In this document: positions 36,401-51,400 of the stretch, piece after piece
Numbering within the stretch: position 1 is the stretch's first letter
How the letters are laid out: each line of letters starts with the position of its first letter
NCBI GenBank assembly: GCA_963969365.1
Contig: OZ017754.1
Location: 992,001 to 1,056,000, forward strand
DNA from: Asterochloris sp. CNOR1
Lineage: Eukaryota; Chlorophyta; Trebouxiophyceae; Trebouxiales; Trebouxiaceae
Direction of reading: 5' to 3'
DNA: 64,000 nucleotides
The notes under the pieces: generated by a model
What the model was told of the DNA's origin: nothing
What the model saw: only the letters and a program-made list of their open reading frames with translations
The model's database searches: none
Made by a program: the position numbers and the translations under genes

Positions 36401-39400
36401 TGATGAAGACGCCACAGGTGGCCGTCAAGCGCAGCTCACGCCTCTGAACGCACAAGCCAAAATGGTGAGATTAAGCTGTGCACGTGACTTCCACAGGGGG
36501 CTTGTAACAATTGCCCAGGCAATCAATATGACACAACAACCCAGTTCACCTCAAATACGAACTTGGACAGCCCTGCGCGGAGGGCGTTCTGGATGGTGGT
36601 GAGCTGCTGAGCAACCACAGACAGCACCTCGATGTCAATGCGATTAAATTCGTCAAAGCAGGCCCACGCGCCGCTCTGCGCTAGTCCTGCAGCACAGAAC
36701 CTGACCATGAGGCCTGACAAGAAGTTGATGCAAGCACCAGCACCCCCACATAGCAGGTCCGCCGCTGCGCTGCGCCTGCCCTGCAGCAAGATTAGAGCAC
36801 CGAGTCACAACAGCGCCTGCACAGCAATGCTGAGTCAGCCCATACTGCTGCACCGGCTGCTAAGCCGACCAGGGTGCTGCCATTGATGCTCTGGCATCCA
36901 ATGTGGGTGGCAATGCAGGCAAAGTGGACAGCCTATGCCTCCCAAAACATTTGAGCACCACAGTCGCTGTGGTGGCTCTGCAGAGCCATTGGCAGCAAGT
37001 TTTGCAGGGCATGCCCACCTGCCATAAACTGATTGTGCTGCACAGTCACAATCAGCAGCAGCACCATCTTGAGCTACCTGCAACCCCAGTGTCAGCTTTG
37101 CCAGCCTTACCTGCCAGAAATTTGGCCATGAAGTGGTAGTCCAGATGCTCTCCACAGTTGAACACCACGCACTGCATGCCCAGCGCCTTGCCCAGGTCCT
37201 GCAGCATGCACCAGTCCAGTGCAATGCTATCAGTGAAAGGGTCCCATGTTCTCTGGCGAAATGCCAGTACTGATTTGCACAAGTCCTGCAGCACAGCCTT
37301 CTCAAAGCAGTCTCTGCACCAGCAACAGAGCGCAGAGCAGTACAAAGCTGTCGCATCACCATCTGCAGCTGCCGGACATCGCATGCCTCCTGTGAAGGAA
37401 TTTGCAAAACACCTTTTCATGTCATGCATGGCACGTCCAGGTCGGCAGCAACACTGCTGTTCATGGCAACCTTGGTGGTCTCTGTCTTGCCAGTGCCAGC
37501 TGGGCCTTGGGGAGCGCCACCCAGGTGCATGTGCAAGGCTCCAGTCAGCGTCATGTAGCAGCGATCAGTCATTGGGGTCACCACCAGCCTGGACTGTGCA
37601 CCCAGGTACTCATAGCCATATGTGAAGGTGGCGTTGACCTGCATGCCAACAGCAGGTGCAGCTGCCACTCCAGCAGGTCTGCAATCCTGCAGGTGCGGTC
37701 CAGATGGCGAGACATTGCAGGCCATGGTGAGGGCAGGCAGCTTCTCAGCGCCTGCCAGGCAATAGCTGCGGCCTTCACCGGGGCTGACACCAAGAAGTTA
37801 CTATGCCTCCCGGCCAGCACAAAAGCAGTGTCTCACTTGATTGGCTAACAGATCGCCCTGGTCAATGCAGGAGTCTGCACAGCTGCTTCAGACTACATGC
37901 CAATCTGGTGGCTCTGGTCAATCATTGTGTGAGCCAGGAAGCAGCAGGCACTAGCCACCTGCCTGAACTCCTAGGAGACACTTACACAGCTGCTGGGCAC
38001 TGCGCAGCTCCTGGTGTGTCTCACCAAAGGCACTGTCTCACAGGGCCTGGCTCTCTAGACATCAGCAGCTCACTTGCTTGATTTGCAGCGTGTCATCTTC
38101 GACGTGGTAGTAGGTGCGCAGCTGGCGCTGCCACTCAAAGTCGCCCTGCCTGGTGCAGGAGGCCACATTGAGCCCCTCCACAATGTCCCTGCAGCAATGA
38201 GACTCATGTAGCACAGTGCATTCTTCAATTACTGGCATTGTCTGATGACCAGCCTGCACCAGCATGCCCACGTCTGGCCAGCCTCAGACCATCTGTGCCC
38301 AAACAAGAACATGGCCACCATGCTTGTCCAAGTGCACAGCAGCGGCTTGCTATGGATTGACCCTAAACAAACCCACAATGCAGATGTGGCTGCCTGCCAA
38401 TGCTGATGGAAGTTAACAAACTGGCCGGTGCCGCCCTCACCTGTTGTGGACCTCAATGGTGATGAGAGCAATCATCACTCTCCTCTCCAGGTTGCTGAGG
38501 GACCGACCAACCATGTCACAGAGGTCATTGAGCTTCCCCACACATCTTTGAAGCAGCTCTTGCAGGGCTGCTTCTGGGTTGAGCTGGTCAAAGCAGGCCT
38601 CCACCTGCACCAGAAACCCGCCACAGGATGCAGGCTCAAGCTCAGGTGAGCAGTTGCCGTGGAGTGACTGCAGGCTGGCTTCTGCTGTCCAGGGCTGCAG
38701 AGACACCTCTGGCAGCAGCCCACTCGCGTGATGCTGCAGTGCTGGAGACAGCCAGCTGGGCACGCTGCTGCATCATCACAACATCGAACAGGGTCAGACA
38801 ACGAGACGGTCAGCGGCTCGAGCGCCAGCTGCAGTCCACCTGGCTGCACCATGCAATGCAGGACACAACCAGGACCAGCTGTGCAGGCTGCTGCATAAGT
38901 GCTGAGGTCATAACACAAAGCATGACATGTTTTCGGCAAGGTGCAAGCAGCAGCCTACCTGGGAGCACCAAACAATGCTGGAGACAGCCAGGACCATCTG
39001 CGCAGGCTGCTGCGTGATCCACTCATCCTGGGGGACATCGTGAAAGTCCCGCAGCGCCTTCTTGGCTGCAGCTTTCAGTGCCATGCGCATCTGAGACTCG
39101 ACAGCAGCCAGCCATGTCTCCACTGGGGCCCGCGCCTTCAGGTTCTTGCCAAGCTGCACCCTCTCTCCCTCACCTGCAGCTAGTTCGTGTAGCTTGCCAC
39201 AGACATGGTGAGGCTGTGTGCATCCATCTTCCTCCGTTCCCAGGTTGAGCTGCAAGTGGGCTGACAGGCCAGAGGGCCATGAAGAGGCTCTGGCGGCCAA
39301 CAGGGCTGTGCTCCAAGACAGCTCAGCAGCGCACTGCCTACCTGAGACCATGGCGTGAATGTCCACAATGGTGGTGCCCTCCCCGAACTCAAGGCTCTGG

Positions 39401-42400
39401 ATGCCGTCAAAGCACTTCTGCAGGTGCGGTTGCACCGCACGTGCATTCTTGGTCTGAGAGATGATGTCAATCTGCAGCAGGGGCAATCTGGGCTGAGGGG
39501 CATCGTTTGTTACTGGACAATCTCAGGCAGCAGCAGGCGCTACTACTGTTGTGGAGGTGGTGCATGCTTCATGTGCGTGGCGCATGGTGCTGCCAGGCAA
39601 AACTGCAGCGCACCAGCAAGAGCTCAAGCTGGCAGCTGCAGTGCATGTGGACAGGCATCAGGGTCTGACAAGCTGCTATGGGCCGACACATGCCAAGGGC
39701 GCGCTACACAGCGCAATGCACTCTCCCACTTGCTGCCAGACAATTCGAGCGTTGCATTGAAACAGTGGCTCTTCCCACCAGTTCTTCATTGGACAGGAAG
39801 TAGAACCGTGGGAAGGCCAGCCTCTTGGTCTCCAGGTGGTCTGACAGGCTCTTGTGGATGGCCTCTAGGCTCTCATTGCAGCTGGTGAACGTTTCCAACC
39901 AGCCAGGGGTGGTCACCGCCTGCAGGGTCAGAGCAGCAATGTGAGGGCTGGCATCAAAGTGCCTCGAGGCACTCACTGCAGCTGATCATGTCCAGCCATC
40001 CTGGGGATGACCCCAACGTGCCACAGATGAGGCTGGGGGAATGCACTTTCTGATCGTCCCTGCTTCAGGGCCAAAGCTTGACCTTGGCTTGCCACAAACG
40101 AGGCTGAACTAGGCGCTTAGCACCTCAGGCAAAGCCAACACAGCACTAGTAAATCATGCAGCCAGCCTGCTGTGTTCTGGGCAGATGGGGGTGACAGGTT
40201 GCCATTCAACAGCAGGCACGGCGCGGCCAAACCTGCAGGGCTCCTGGGCGGCCGTGCACTGTCCGCATGATGCTCCTGTACTGCTTGTCAACCTGCAGCA
40301 TGACCACAGTACGAGGGCCATTCAGCTCTGCAGCGCACAAGTTTGGACCTGTTCAAACGAGTATAATGGGACAGAAGCGCCAAAAGTATGCAACCTGTGG
40401 CATGTAGGCTGGAACGCTAGCAGGAGGAGGCCACAACCTCAACGGTCCTACCTGCACAAATGCCTTGCTCTCGGCCGGCAGCTGGCGCTGGATGTCCGAC
40501 GCCGAGAAAATGCTTTCTAGGAACAGCCAATTCTTCTGGCATTCCAGCCAGGCCTCCAAAGTGCTGCTGAACAGGCGCAGGGCCTGGTCCAGCTTGTCCA
40601 CCTCAGCCCTGATGCCTGCAGGGACAGTGATACCTCTGGAAAGTGGGCAGCTGCAACGCAACAGCGATAGGCATCGTCCCTGTTTGCCTCTGGGCTGATC
40701 TCCTGCAGGGACGGATGTCATGGACATAGTGAAGGCTGACTGTGTGGCACAAGGACACTCATTACTTGGGCTTCGTTGCTGAATTCCTGTCCACCAAGTC
40801 ATAAGGGCCCTCAACAGGTAGCATATACATCCCAGTGGCACACCTGCGGCAACATGCAGGGCCCCAACTGTCGCACTCATGCCCCCCAGGCTGATCTCCA
40901 GCAGTCTGCACCCGCAAAAGTTGCTCAGGCAGCCCCACAAACCTGCTGCAAAGCGCAAGGCTGTGGTGCGCACATGATCTCTTCCAGCACAGCCTGCAAG
41001 TCCCTCCCCTCAAGCAGCCAGGTCGTGTGCAGATCAGGTGTCCAACATGCCGCTCATCTGTTGCAAGCATAGGGTTGAGGTGCAGCTGTATCCAGGGATT
41101 CTGACTATAGCATGAATGCCTGGACTGGCAAGTCCAACTCACCTGCCACAAAGCGCGAGGCTGCGATGGTGCCCATCATGACCAGGCTGTCCTCCAGCAC
41201 AGCCTGCACATCCTCCACCCCCGCCAGCAGCCAGGTGTCCTTCAGATCCCGGAACGGCTTGACTACAAATTCAACGCCTTCCCACTTGGCTTGCACGCGG
41301 TGCAGCATACCCTCCAGGCCGGCCTCTTGGCTAGCTTCTGTGCTCACAGCCACCAGATCCTCCTTGACAGTGACCAGCTGCAGTGCAAGCAAGAGGGAGT
41401 GAGCAGCAACAGCAGTCACATGTGTTGTGCAGTCAAAGAGGTTGAGCAGTTGCGCTGACAGCCAACACTATGCAGAGCTCCCCACCCAATGCTGAGGCAG
41501 GCACAGGGGGCCAGCAACTGCCCTGGCAACACCTGAGGACACACCTGACGCTCCAACAGCGTCTGAACAGTGAAGCCAGGCTCTGTGGGCTGGAGCCCAT
41601 CGCCCAGCACAGCTGCCACCTTCTGCCAATGCCGTTCCTGCAGCTGGGGGTTGCGCAGGGCAGCAGCCACTGGCAGCATGGCACGCCAGGTGGCCACCTG
41701 CTCTTGCAGGACTGGCACCACCTGCAGGGGCAGCAGTGCAGCCTGGGACTGCTGCTGACTGATGCAGATCACTGCTGGCAAGTTGCTTGTCCTGTCCTGC
41801 TTGTTGTTGTGCTGCTGGCTGCTGCAAACCAGGTCATAATCTGACAAGAAGTGATTTGAGTACAGCACTGCGGGCAAGCCAGCAGCTGGGCCGCAAGCAG
41901 GCACAGCCAGACCAACCTCAGGCTGGCAATGCAGGGACAACCCAGCTGTGCAGTGTTTAGACAGTGCCTGGGAGGCTTATGCTGCAGAACGGCACGTGAA
42001 CACGGACAGTCAGCCCCACAACAAATCCCTCACATCAGGGCGCCATGTCTCTGGTTGCCAGGACTGTGTGCAGTGCAGCCGCTCTGTGGCTGCTTGGGGG
42101 AGGCCCTCAAATGAGAGCCTCACAAACAAGCCAATGCAATGATCTCTGTGAGAAGCGTGGATGCTCTGTACCCAGTTCAGCAGCTGCCCCTGCTGTGATG
42201 TACACTGAGAGATGTCAGCTGTGCTGTGCACTAGTCACATGGCAAAGGGACCAGCAAGTGCTGTACGCTGGGAGTGCCTCCGTGCTGAGCACCAGTCGCT
42301 TAACAGAGGGACCAGCAAGAGACTTGCACCCAAACCAAGCTCCTGCTCAACCCTTCAGAGACCGTCTATTATGCTCACCCGGTTCAGCGACAGCCCCTTC

Positions 42401-45400
42401 TCAACACGCTGACCGGTCCGGGTGTATTGAGCCACAGCTGCCTCCAGCGCAGCGATGTCCAGCTGCCGCAAGGGCTGCCCAGCCACCCTCTCAGTGAAAT
42501 CGGCCCAGGCATCTAGTGAGGACCACAGCAGGTGTTTGAGGGACACCTCCTCTGCGCAGTCCTGCAGCTCGCTGAAGTTGGCTTCCGGGATCCTGCAGGC
42601 AGGACTGGACAGCTGGGTAGCTGGGTGCCATTCCGTGCCCGTTGTAGAGGTAGCTCCAGGGCACAAAAGTACCCACCAACCTGACGCTGTCGCAAAGCAG
42701 TGGGCAAACAAGTGGGTCTGGGGCCCACAAGCAGTTCCAGCTATTTGCTTGATGGCCCTGATGTTCTGCTTCTTGATGGAACCAACGTTTTGAATGCGTT
42801 CAGCCTGCAGAAGCTGCCATGCGGCTCACTTGAATACCCGCTGTAGCTCCACAATATGATCTGCCTGCTGCTGCAGCTCCTGGGCCTTGCTCAGCAGCTG
42901 GCCTGTGAATGTCAGCACCTGCATTGTGCCCGTATGGTATAGCAAAATGCCAGCTGCGACAAACGTTAAGTGCACAAGTGCAGAGGGGTACACTGTGTGC
43001 ACAACTTGGGCCCAAGCATTGACACCACTGCAGTCGATCTCTTGGGGATGGGCACCAACTTGTTCTCTGCCAGCAGGAGCATAAATAGGCTAAAGCTCTC
43101 ACTCTGCTGCAGTCCGCATCTGGGTCTGACACCATGTCATGTTGCGCCAGCAGACGGACATCCACCACTTCCTTGGCCAGCCCTGCTGCCTGCACAAGGC
43201 ATACGATATGTTGCAGCCATGGAACGGCACAGGCAGAGCACTCACACCGGTCCATGGCAGGCTGCAGCATGCACATGCTGGAGGCAGCACAGATGCAGGC
43301 GCGTCACAAGCACGACTTGCTGCTGTCATGGCAGGGTGATGGCCACGACGCACGCTGCATGCACAATTGCGCTTGCACGATGCCTGACTGCAGCCTTGCT
43401 AACGATAGAAGGGCATTGTGGACAGCCCCAGGCTGCATATAGTCTGAAGGCATGCGCTGGGCGCTGTGCTCGCTGTCTGTGTTGACATGTTGCAGTCTAC
43501 TGTGGCTCAGCAGGTGCACCAGCATGCCTACTGGCAGTCCAGATAGCTGCATAACAACTAGAAATTGTAGCCAAGCCAAGCCGCCAGGCCAAGCCAGGCC
43601 AAGCCAAGCCAAGCCAAGCCTAGCCAAGAAATTGTATTGGCTTGGAAAGTACGACACGGGCAACCCTACCTCCGCGTCCAGCTCTTTCTGGAACCTGACA
43701 ATGTTGTCCTCCTTGTTGGCTTCTGCGGCGTACAAAGCGTCATTCAGGGCTGTCAGGTCAGCCTCTATCATCTGGAACGCGGCCAGCTCAATGGGCGGAA
43801 CCGCAATGTCAAACTCCTTAATCAGTTCATAGTGGGCAGACACCTGCACAGGGGGGCAGCACAGGGAAGTCAATGAGAGCCTCAGCAATGTCCGGCCTTG
43901 TGATCAGGTGGCAGTAGGCAGCGACCTGAAAAGGAAGCACAGCAATGCCAAAGGGACACCATGATGCATCGACACTATCCCAGTGACACTTGCCATGCAG
44001 GGTTCATGGCCCTACATGAGCTGAGCAGCCATACCGCATACAACGTGACGCAGCAGACTTGGGCGCCAGCAGGCAACCAGTGCTCCAGCTGCCGGCATGA
44101 AAGGAGCACAGCTGACTGCAGCCATTGCCAGTGACGAGATGATGCGGCAGGGGGCCCCTCACGTCATCAGCCCGATCGGTGAACTGCCGACGGCACTGCT
44201 CAGTGCTGGCCATGAAGTCCAGCAAGGACACCATCTCGGCTGGGGTTGTGGGGGCAGCAGAGAGGCGCCTGGTGGCTCCATGCACCTGCAGGTGGCGCGG
44301 CACAGATTGTCTCACGCTTCAGATGCACCTTGCAGCAATGTAGGCACCTTCCTACCACCTTAGTAGTGAGCTGCAGCAAGGTCAGCAGCTCAGGAGCATG
44401 ATGGTTGTGAGCATGAGTTTTGAGTGCACAGTTCAGCGGTGCCCCCAGCAGACGCAAGGCTGTGCATTCAAGAAAAACGTTTTTTGCACAGGTGGCAGTC
44501 GGGACCCCGGCACATCCTGCATGGTCTCCTGCTGCTGGCATTTGCACCACCTGTACTTAAACCTTGCAGGAATGCCTTACATCCCCACTTGGCAGGGCCA
44601 AGACCCTGAGGATGTAAGAGGACGCAATCCTGCTGGCAAGAAATGCAGATGCGTGCAGCTCAGGTGCCTGGAGCAAGAAGGCTTGGGCCTTGGGCATACT
44701 TGCCCTGTGTGCACAAGATCCTCAGCAGACAGGACGTGACCATGGCGTTAGAGACTCTGCAGCAAGACAGCGCATCTGCAATGGCTTGGTGGTCTTCTCA
44801 GCAGAGAAAGCACTATGCTTCTCCATGGCTGACCTCCTCAACAAGCTCCTGGTAGCGCTGGGCAGCCAGCTGAGGGAGCAGGGCATGGATTTCCTCCAGG
44901 CAGCGCTGAGGGGAGGGCAGCAGCTCCCTGATGAGGTCCTGCACAGCATTGGGCACACAGGCAGATTAGTGAGGGGACCTCTGCCAAAATGGGCACCAAC
45001 AGCCGCTTTAGAGCAGGCTTTGGATTCTACACGCTGCTCCTGATGGTGCTGAGCAGCCATGCGGCTGCCGGATGTGCAGGCTGCATGCCACAGCCTCAAC
45101 AGAGTTTCTGGCAAAGACACAGGACATATTCACTGCCCCTGATGCTGTGGTCGACGGGGATTGCTGCGGGTGCCCATAGCATGCAGGCTCTGCCTCTCTC
45201 CATGGAGCGTGGTGCACTCAGCAAGGAGAGCCGCTTGTTGGTGGGCTTAAGAGCAATGCACCAAAGGGCAGTGCATGGGCGCTGCCATGCGGAGGGCATA
45301 TAGCATCATGCCTTCCTTTGCAGCGGGCACTGGGACGAAATGGAGCAGACATGCTTGTGTGCAGTCTTCCAACATTGCGAGTCCTGTCACTTAGCTCAGG

Positions 45401-48400
45401 GACCTGCCTGCTGGTGGATTCTGAAGATGGACACGTCCTCTGTCTCAGGCAATGCACTGATGCGCTGCTGCTGCGCCTGCAGGGCCAGCATGTGCTCCCT
45501 GAAAGTGTCCAGGTTGCGTCTGCCAGTCACCACCTCAGAGTGCATGCTGTCAGCCGTCACTGCCCTGTTCCTCACAATCAGGTCTCTGCAGTGCAAGACA
45601 TCTTGATTACAGCACAGCATCTGCCTCCTTGCCTGCTGTCTACAGACCCAAAATGCCACAGCAGCATTCCCTGCGGATGCACGCGATCCTGAGTGTTCAC
45701 TGCATGGAGTCAGCATGTCAACTGCATTGCTGCATGGGCACCTGCTGACTGCCCTCTGAGTTCTGCAGATTTCCACAGTATCATATTGCTGCAGCATGCC
45801 AGCCAAGCAGTGCGTGCTAGGGCAACAACCTTTGGGAGTCACTGCCTTGCACAAACAGTCATGTTTCCAGCTGCTGAGGGCAAAGCATTTGATGTCATGT
45901 GGTTCCCTGCCCAGCTGAAGCAGCACATCTGCTCGCCCTTGGTGTGCCAGCAGCAGTGCAGTGCAATGGGGTGGTTGCTGCAACCCTCAGTCTGCAAAGC
46001 TTTGCCTGTGCCCATCTGCCAGCACCAGCAGTGCGACGCAGTGGGACCAGCCGCGCACCTCAGCCCCTCAAAGCTACTCCTGTGACCATCTGCCAGCAGC
46101 AGCGCTTCCCTGAGGGCTTCCTGCAGGGCCTGGGCCAGCTGCCTCTGGGGCTCATCGTGCACCAGCTGCAGCAGTGAAAAGGCGCCAACGCCTTCTGATG
46201 CTGTGCCGCCCAAAGCAGCTACCACATGCTCCTGCAGCAAGCAGGAGGCAGCAAATAAGTTGAACTGCAAGGATGGAAGAGCAACATCCAGCTACCTGCT
46301 TGCCTCTGCAGCAACACAAAGCCAGACACCTCAGGCCATGGAAGTCATCTGCACAGTGCCTTGCAGAGCGTCTTCTTAATATGTGTCAGGCATGGCAGGC
46401 CTTCAGGGCATCTGATGTCTATCTGGAGTAGGCAAAGTGACACTGCTGCTCAGTGTGCAGTGACTAGACGCACCCGCAGCTCATCATGAGTCAACAGGCG
46501 CTGCACAGCAGCAGCTGTGGCTGGCATCTCTCGCAGCGTCTTATCCAGGAAGCCGCGAATGTCAAGTGGATCTGGGTCAAACAGCAAGTTGTCTGAAGCG
46601 GCGTCCAGAAGAAGAGTCAAGCTGAGCAGGGGGCTGCAGAGGCAGAGTATAGGGTGCCTGAGACATCATACACCGCATCTTCCAGGCTTGATGGAGAACT
46701 GCAGGGTCGGGACACAGACTGCCCGACGGCTCCTTCAGCAGAAGGCTGCGGCTGAACTGCAGCGTCAGAGAACGCCGTACTGCAATGGGGATGAGGCTGA
46801 GCAAACGCTGTTGGGTCAGGGTTGCCCATGCGGACCCTCAGTGACAAGGATGTGCTGATGAGGTTAAGATGCTGCTTGGACAGGGTGCAGCCCAAAAACA
46901 CAAACATGGCACCTTGGACAGGGCTCACCTAGTGCCAAGCGCTGGCTGCGGCTTGAGCAGCTGCAGCAGGCTGTGCATGGTGTCCAGCAGGACCGCCTGC
47001 AGGCTGTTGCTCATCATGAAATCAGCCATCCTGCACAGCAGCCAGGATCACGTCACGTGCCACGTCTGTGAGGCAGTACACTGCATTGTGACATTTGCCT
47101 GCTCAAGGGAGGCAACAGAACTTGGGGACAGACTAGGTGCTTCGTTTCAAAGCAGATCAGGTATGGCTGAACACTAAGCTTGAGGCAAAGTGACAGCTTG
47201 CATGTCTGCGGTGTGCAAAAGGCACCTGGCAAACAGATATGCACAGCAAAGCAGGTTCTCGTGAGCAGGGCTGCTTGCAGCAACATTTGTGAACCCTATG
47301 CTCAATGTGGAGTAACAGCCTGCAGGCAATGGCTCCGCAGTGGGCACCTGATGAATGCCAGGAAGCGCCGCTGCTCAGAACGCTTGCTGGCACTGGTGGC
47401 GTGGCCGAACTCAGTTCGTGGCTTCCGGCGGCGCAGTCCCTTGGAGAGCTGGCGCTGCAGGAATGTCCTGTCTGTCTCATTCACACCTGTACAGGGGGTA
47501 CCGACAGCTGAGGCCAACACCCTTGACAGCAGCCAACCGTCATGGATGAGGCGCTGCTCACTGGCAGCGCAAACAAGGCTGGACCAGCACAGTACGACAT
47601 CAGATGAGGGGTGGTCCTGCCTGCCTGCCAATGCAGCTGCACCTCCTGCTGCTCCTTGGCCCCTGTCCAATCGTCGTCTTCTCCAGTGCCTGATGTCTAC
47701 GCAATTGCCATGCGGCCATGACGGTGGCCGCCGGTGGCATACAAGGAGAGGCCTCCTGCCCACTGGTTCCCAACCTGTCATGCCTGTTGTGTCAGCTTCT
47801 GAGCCACACCCACCAGGCCTGCTGTACCTTCGTGTTCTCCCTGATCAGCCCACCACTCTGCCACAGGTCATGCTGCCTCCATCAGCCGCGTGGCTTGTGG
47901 CATCGCCAGTGACACCCAGCTCCCCCCCCTCCCCCACCCCCCGGGGTCAGAAGCAAACAGTCCGCCAGGCATGTCATGCTGCCCATCTGCCATGCCTGCC
48001 ACATTTCCCCCATTGGAGACCTCACATGTTATCAGGTCTGCCAGTTGCACGCAAGCTCTGGCCCCTGCTGCCTCCTGCAGCTGCCCCACCTGTCAGGCCC
48101 GCAGAGTCTGCTGGACGTGTCAGGCTACGGCTGGCGTCCAGGGTGCTGAGCATGTTGGTGGCACGCATGAGCATCGCCTCCATGGTACCCTCCAGCTTCT
48201 CCAGTGCCGTGTCGCAGGCATCCTTGACCAGGATGAGCACGTCTAGCCCAAACCCCTCCAGCTGCATGCGCGCCGCCTGGAGACGGGCATTGAGTTCAGG
48301 CCATGAGACAGTTGGAAGTGGCTGGCAGGCCTGCTGTTCCAGTAGCACCAATTTGAACCAGCAGCTTACTAGCTGCCTGCATGCCGCCTCCATGCAGGCA

Positions 48401-51400
48401 CAGGGTGGAGGAGGAAAGACAAGCTTGCAAGTGGCAGCAGAAGCTGCATACCTAGCAAGCTGGGCATCAAGTGCAGGTAGGGCGTGGGTGGTGGACGGCC
48501 AAACGGGGCCATACACACGCGCCAGCCTTATGCATATCTGCAGCAAACCCTACATCCTGAGGCACATGCCACTGCTGCATGATGCAGACCGCGCTAAGAG
48601 ATGTTTCAAATCAGGCAATGTTGATGCTGTTTCACGAACTGCACAGAGTCCTGCACAGAGTCTCCCTGATAAGCAAGGAGATGTGGGTCCCCTGCAGCTG
48701 GACGGTGCCATGCACATGACAAGATTGCCTGCAGGTAGTTGGCTGGGCCTCTGGCAGCAGCGCTTGCAGCATGTGCAGGACAAAAGCTGTGTAAGCACGT
48801 TCGTGTCTCCTGCAAAGTGAATGCGCCCGGCATGCCTTGAGCTTGCGTTCCTCTGGAGTTGTCAAGCCATGCACCACCAATCTTGCCTGCAGGCAGTTGC
48901 TCTGGATGTCCTGCAGCTCCTGCAGCGTGTACATGCGCCCGGCATGCACACCATGTAGGCGCAGGCGCCACAGCGCTACGCACCGCCGCCGCAGCTCCAG
49001 GATGGTGGGCTGGAAGCTCACGCTCACCAGGAACAGCTGCTCCCGCAGAGTGGTTCTGCAGCCACATAACACGCCCACGATGACACGAGCCTGTGGGCAA
49101 GGGGCACTGCCCAAGCCCAGCTGGAGGGCGCAGCAGCCGCAGCCTGCAGCCTGTCCTCAAGCAAAAAGACAAGCGCGCTGCTTGGCTTAGCAGGAATTGT
49201 CCAGCAAGTGTTGCAGCCTGAATCTGCAATACCTGTATCACTTGCAATCATGCTGAATGCTGGCTGGTGTTAAATTGCTGCAGTCCCAGGAATGCTCAGG
49301 GCTCAACGCATTGGCATGCAGGGCATATTGTGGTCCTTCAGACCACACCCCTATGCCATGCAGGTGACGTCTCTGATCTTTCACACCCCCACCTCTACAC
49401 CATGCAGGCATTACGATGTTTGTCAAGTCTCCCAGGACCGACCTGCCAACCTCCATGACCCTGTTGCGCACAGCCTTCTTCCAGCGTGCAAACTGCTTCC
49501 ACACCCTGTGCTGGCGAAACAGTGGGATGGCAATGAGCTGCCAGAAGAGGGCGTACTCTCGCTCCCACTGGGGAAGAGGTGTGAAGGTCGTCTGCAAAGC
49601 AGGGCAGTCAGAAAGGCTCAGCTCTTGAATGCTGGGCTGTGGAGCTACCAGATGAAGGCCCACCCTGCTTCCACTGATGCCGCAGTGCGAAGACAGTCTG
49701 CACAGTACGGCTGCCAGGTCACCACTTTGCAGAAGCCAGTGCTGGGCGCAAGTCAGGTGCCAAGACCGCAAGAGCATTTCAGTGTTGATCATGCTGTGAC
49801 ATCATGACATGACACTCACTATGGCCGACCCACTATTGCCCTGGCAGAATGCCAGCATGAACAAGTGGCTGGCGTGTCTCACACCGTTTTCACTGCACAT
49901 AGTTTGCTTCCTGAGGACTCGGTGGCCAGTCTCACCTCCCCCTTATAGTAGTGTGTCACCCCCTTTGCACTCATCGTGCTGTAGTTGTGAGCCAAAGAGC
50001 TCTTGTGATTGACCACCTTCAGGTCGTATGGGTTATAGAGGGCTGCACTGAGGTTGGCTGGCACCAGATAGATGAACTCCAGGCACTCCTGCAGCATGAG
50101 GGGCAGTTGCGTAGCATGCATGGCACTGCAGCAAAGAAGCCACCACAAGAGAGGTGCAGATAGAGGGAATGGACTTCAGAGGCAGTAGCTTGGCATCACA
50201 TGCTCTAAAGCACAGAGGAACAGACATTGTTCAAGCAGAGAAAGTGTAGGCTCCTGCAGCAAATGCATGCCAGTGATTCAGCTTGAATGCCTTCCAGTGC
50301 AGCAGCCTGCACAAAGCTGGGCTCCTCAGACACCAAGTGGACGACGTCCAGGGCACTCCTGCAGCACAGCTGTGTAGCTTTATGCGTCATGCACAGCATT
50401 TCACAGTAGCAAACAGCTTCAGCACGGCGTTTGTGCTTAGGGGCAGAGAGGCACGTCTAAGTCAAGCAGCACACCTGGCGCCGCCAGGAGGGAGCTGCAA
50501 CATGTGCCAAATGAGCAACAGGTGACAGGCATGGGCATTGTCGGGGATGTTCGAATCAGTGTGCTACAGGGAGCTGCAACTAAGACCATACATGAGCACA
50601 ACACATGGCAGGCAGGCGTGGCCAATCCTTGTGCAGCTCACCGGGTGCTGCTTGAGCATATCCAGGAACTTGCGCCAGGGCGGCTGCACAAGCTGAGGCT
50701 GCACCGGCCAAGGCTGTTCAAAACCCACAGGCGGCACGCGCTGCTTAGTGGGAGACCTGCAGGAAGCGTTGGACTTGAGGCTACAAGTGACAGCAGCGCA
50801 GGCAGGCTGCATCCATCACGCTAGAGCTTCGTCCCGGCAAGGGTCTGATGGATCACTGTGCCTATTGGCGGAGGAGGCTGCTATGCTGCAGCCATGTAGC
50901 AGATGAATTACAGTAGGCTGGACCCAGTCTGGTGAAATTTTTCATGCACCCTGCACGCATCTCAAGAAGCTGGATGCCAGCTGCAGCTGGCAAGCATTTG
51001 TGTCAGCAGGTCTGGTGCCCTTCCCTACCCCAACCTCTGGGCTCCTTGAAAAGCATGTCTTGCCTGCAGGCTGCGACTGTGCCAAGAACAGCACAGGATG
51101 TTGGCCCTCCCTGGACCTGCTGTGTGTTCCACAGGAGTCTGTCCTGCTGCAGGCTTATGCCGTCAACCATCCCTTTCACGCACAGGTGGAACAGGAGTTG
51201 AGGCCCATAAGCACTGTCCTACTGCCACCAGATTGCCTTCCATGCACACCCTTCATTCTCCCCAAGCACTGCCCGCTCAGCCTCCCCCCCTGCAGGTGCT
51301 GCGCCAGGGGCGTCCTTGCTGGGGTTGGCATTCTCCTGGGTCGCCCGCAGCCTCTTCTCAGGGCTCCTCAGATCAGGCCTCCTGCGCAGAATGGCCTGGG

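Larger units (their letters stand above)
35290..37638 (-). other. Dynein AAA1, main ATPase site
   Basis: Exons are 37638-37471 (TDRCY, Walker [13 protein letters not shown]), 37198-37111 ([11 protein letters not shown]), 36686-36550 (Walker [17 protein letters not shown]), 36443-36351 ([19 protein letters not shown]), 36231-36159, 35913-35761 ([20 protein letters not shown]) and 35408-35290 ([10 protein letters not shown]). All catalytic motifs are intact, so the motor should be active. Confidence 0.92.

Noticed and set aside
47180-48820. 546-residue plus-strand ORF, the longest in the window
   Set aside because: It lies antisense to several conserved dynein tail exons and their introns, has low-complexity Ser/Pro/Ala composition and no family blocks. 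It is a GC-rich shadow.
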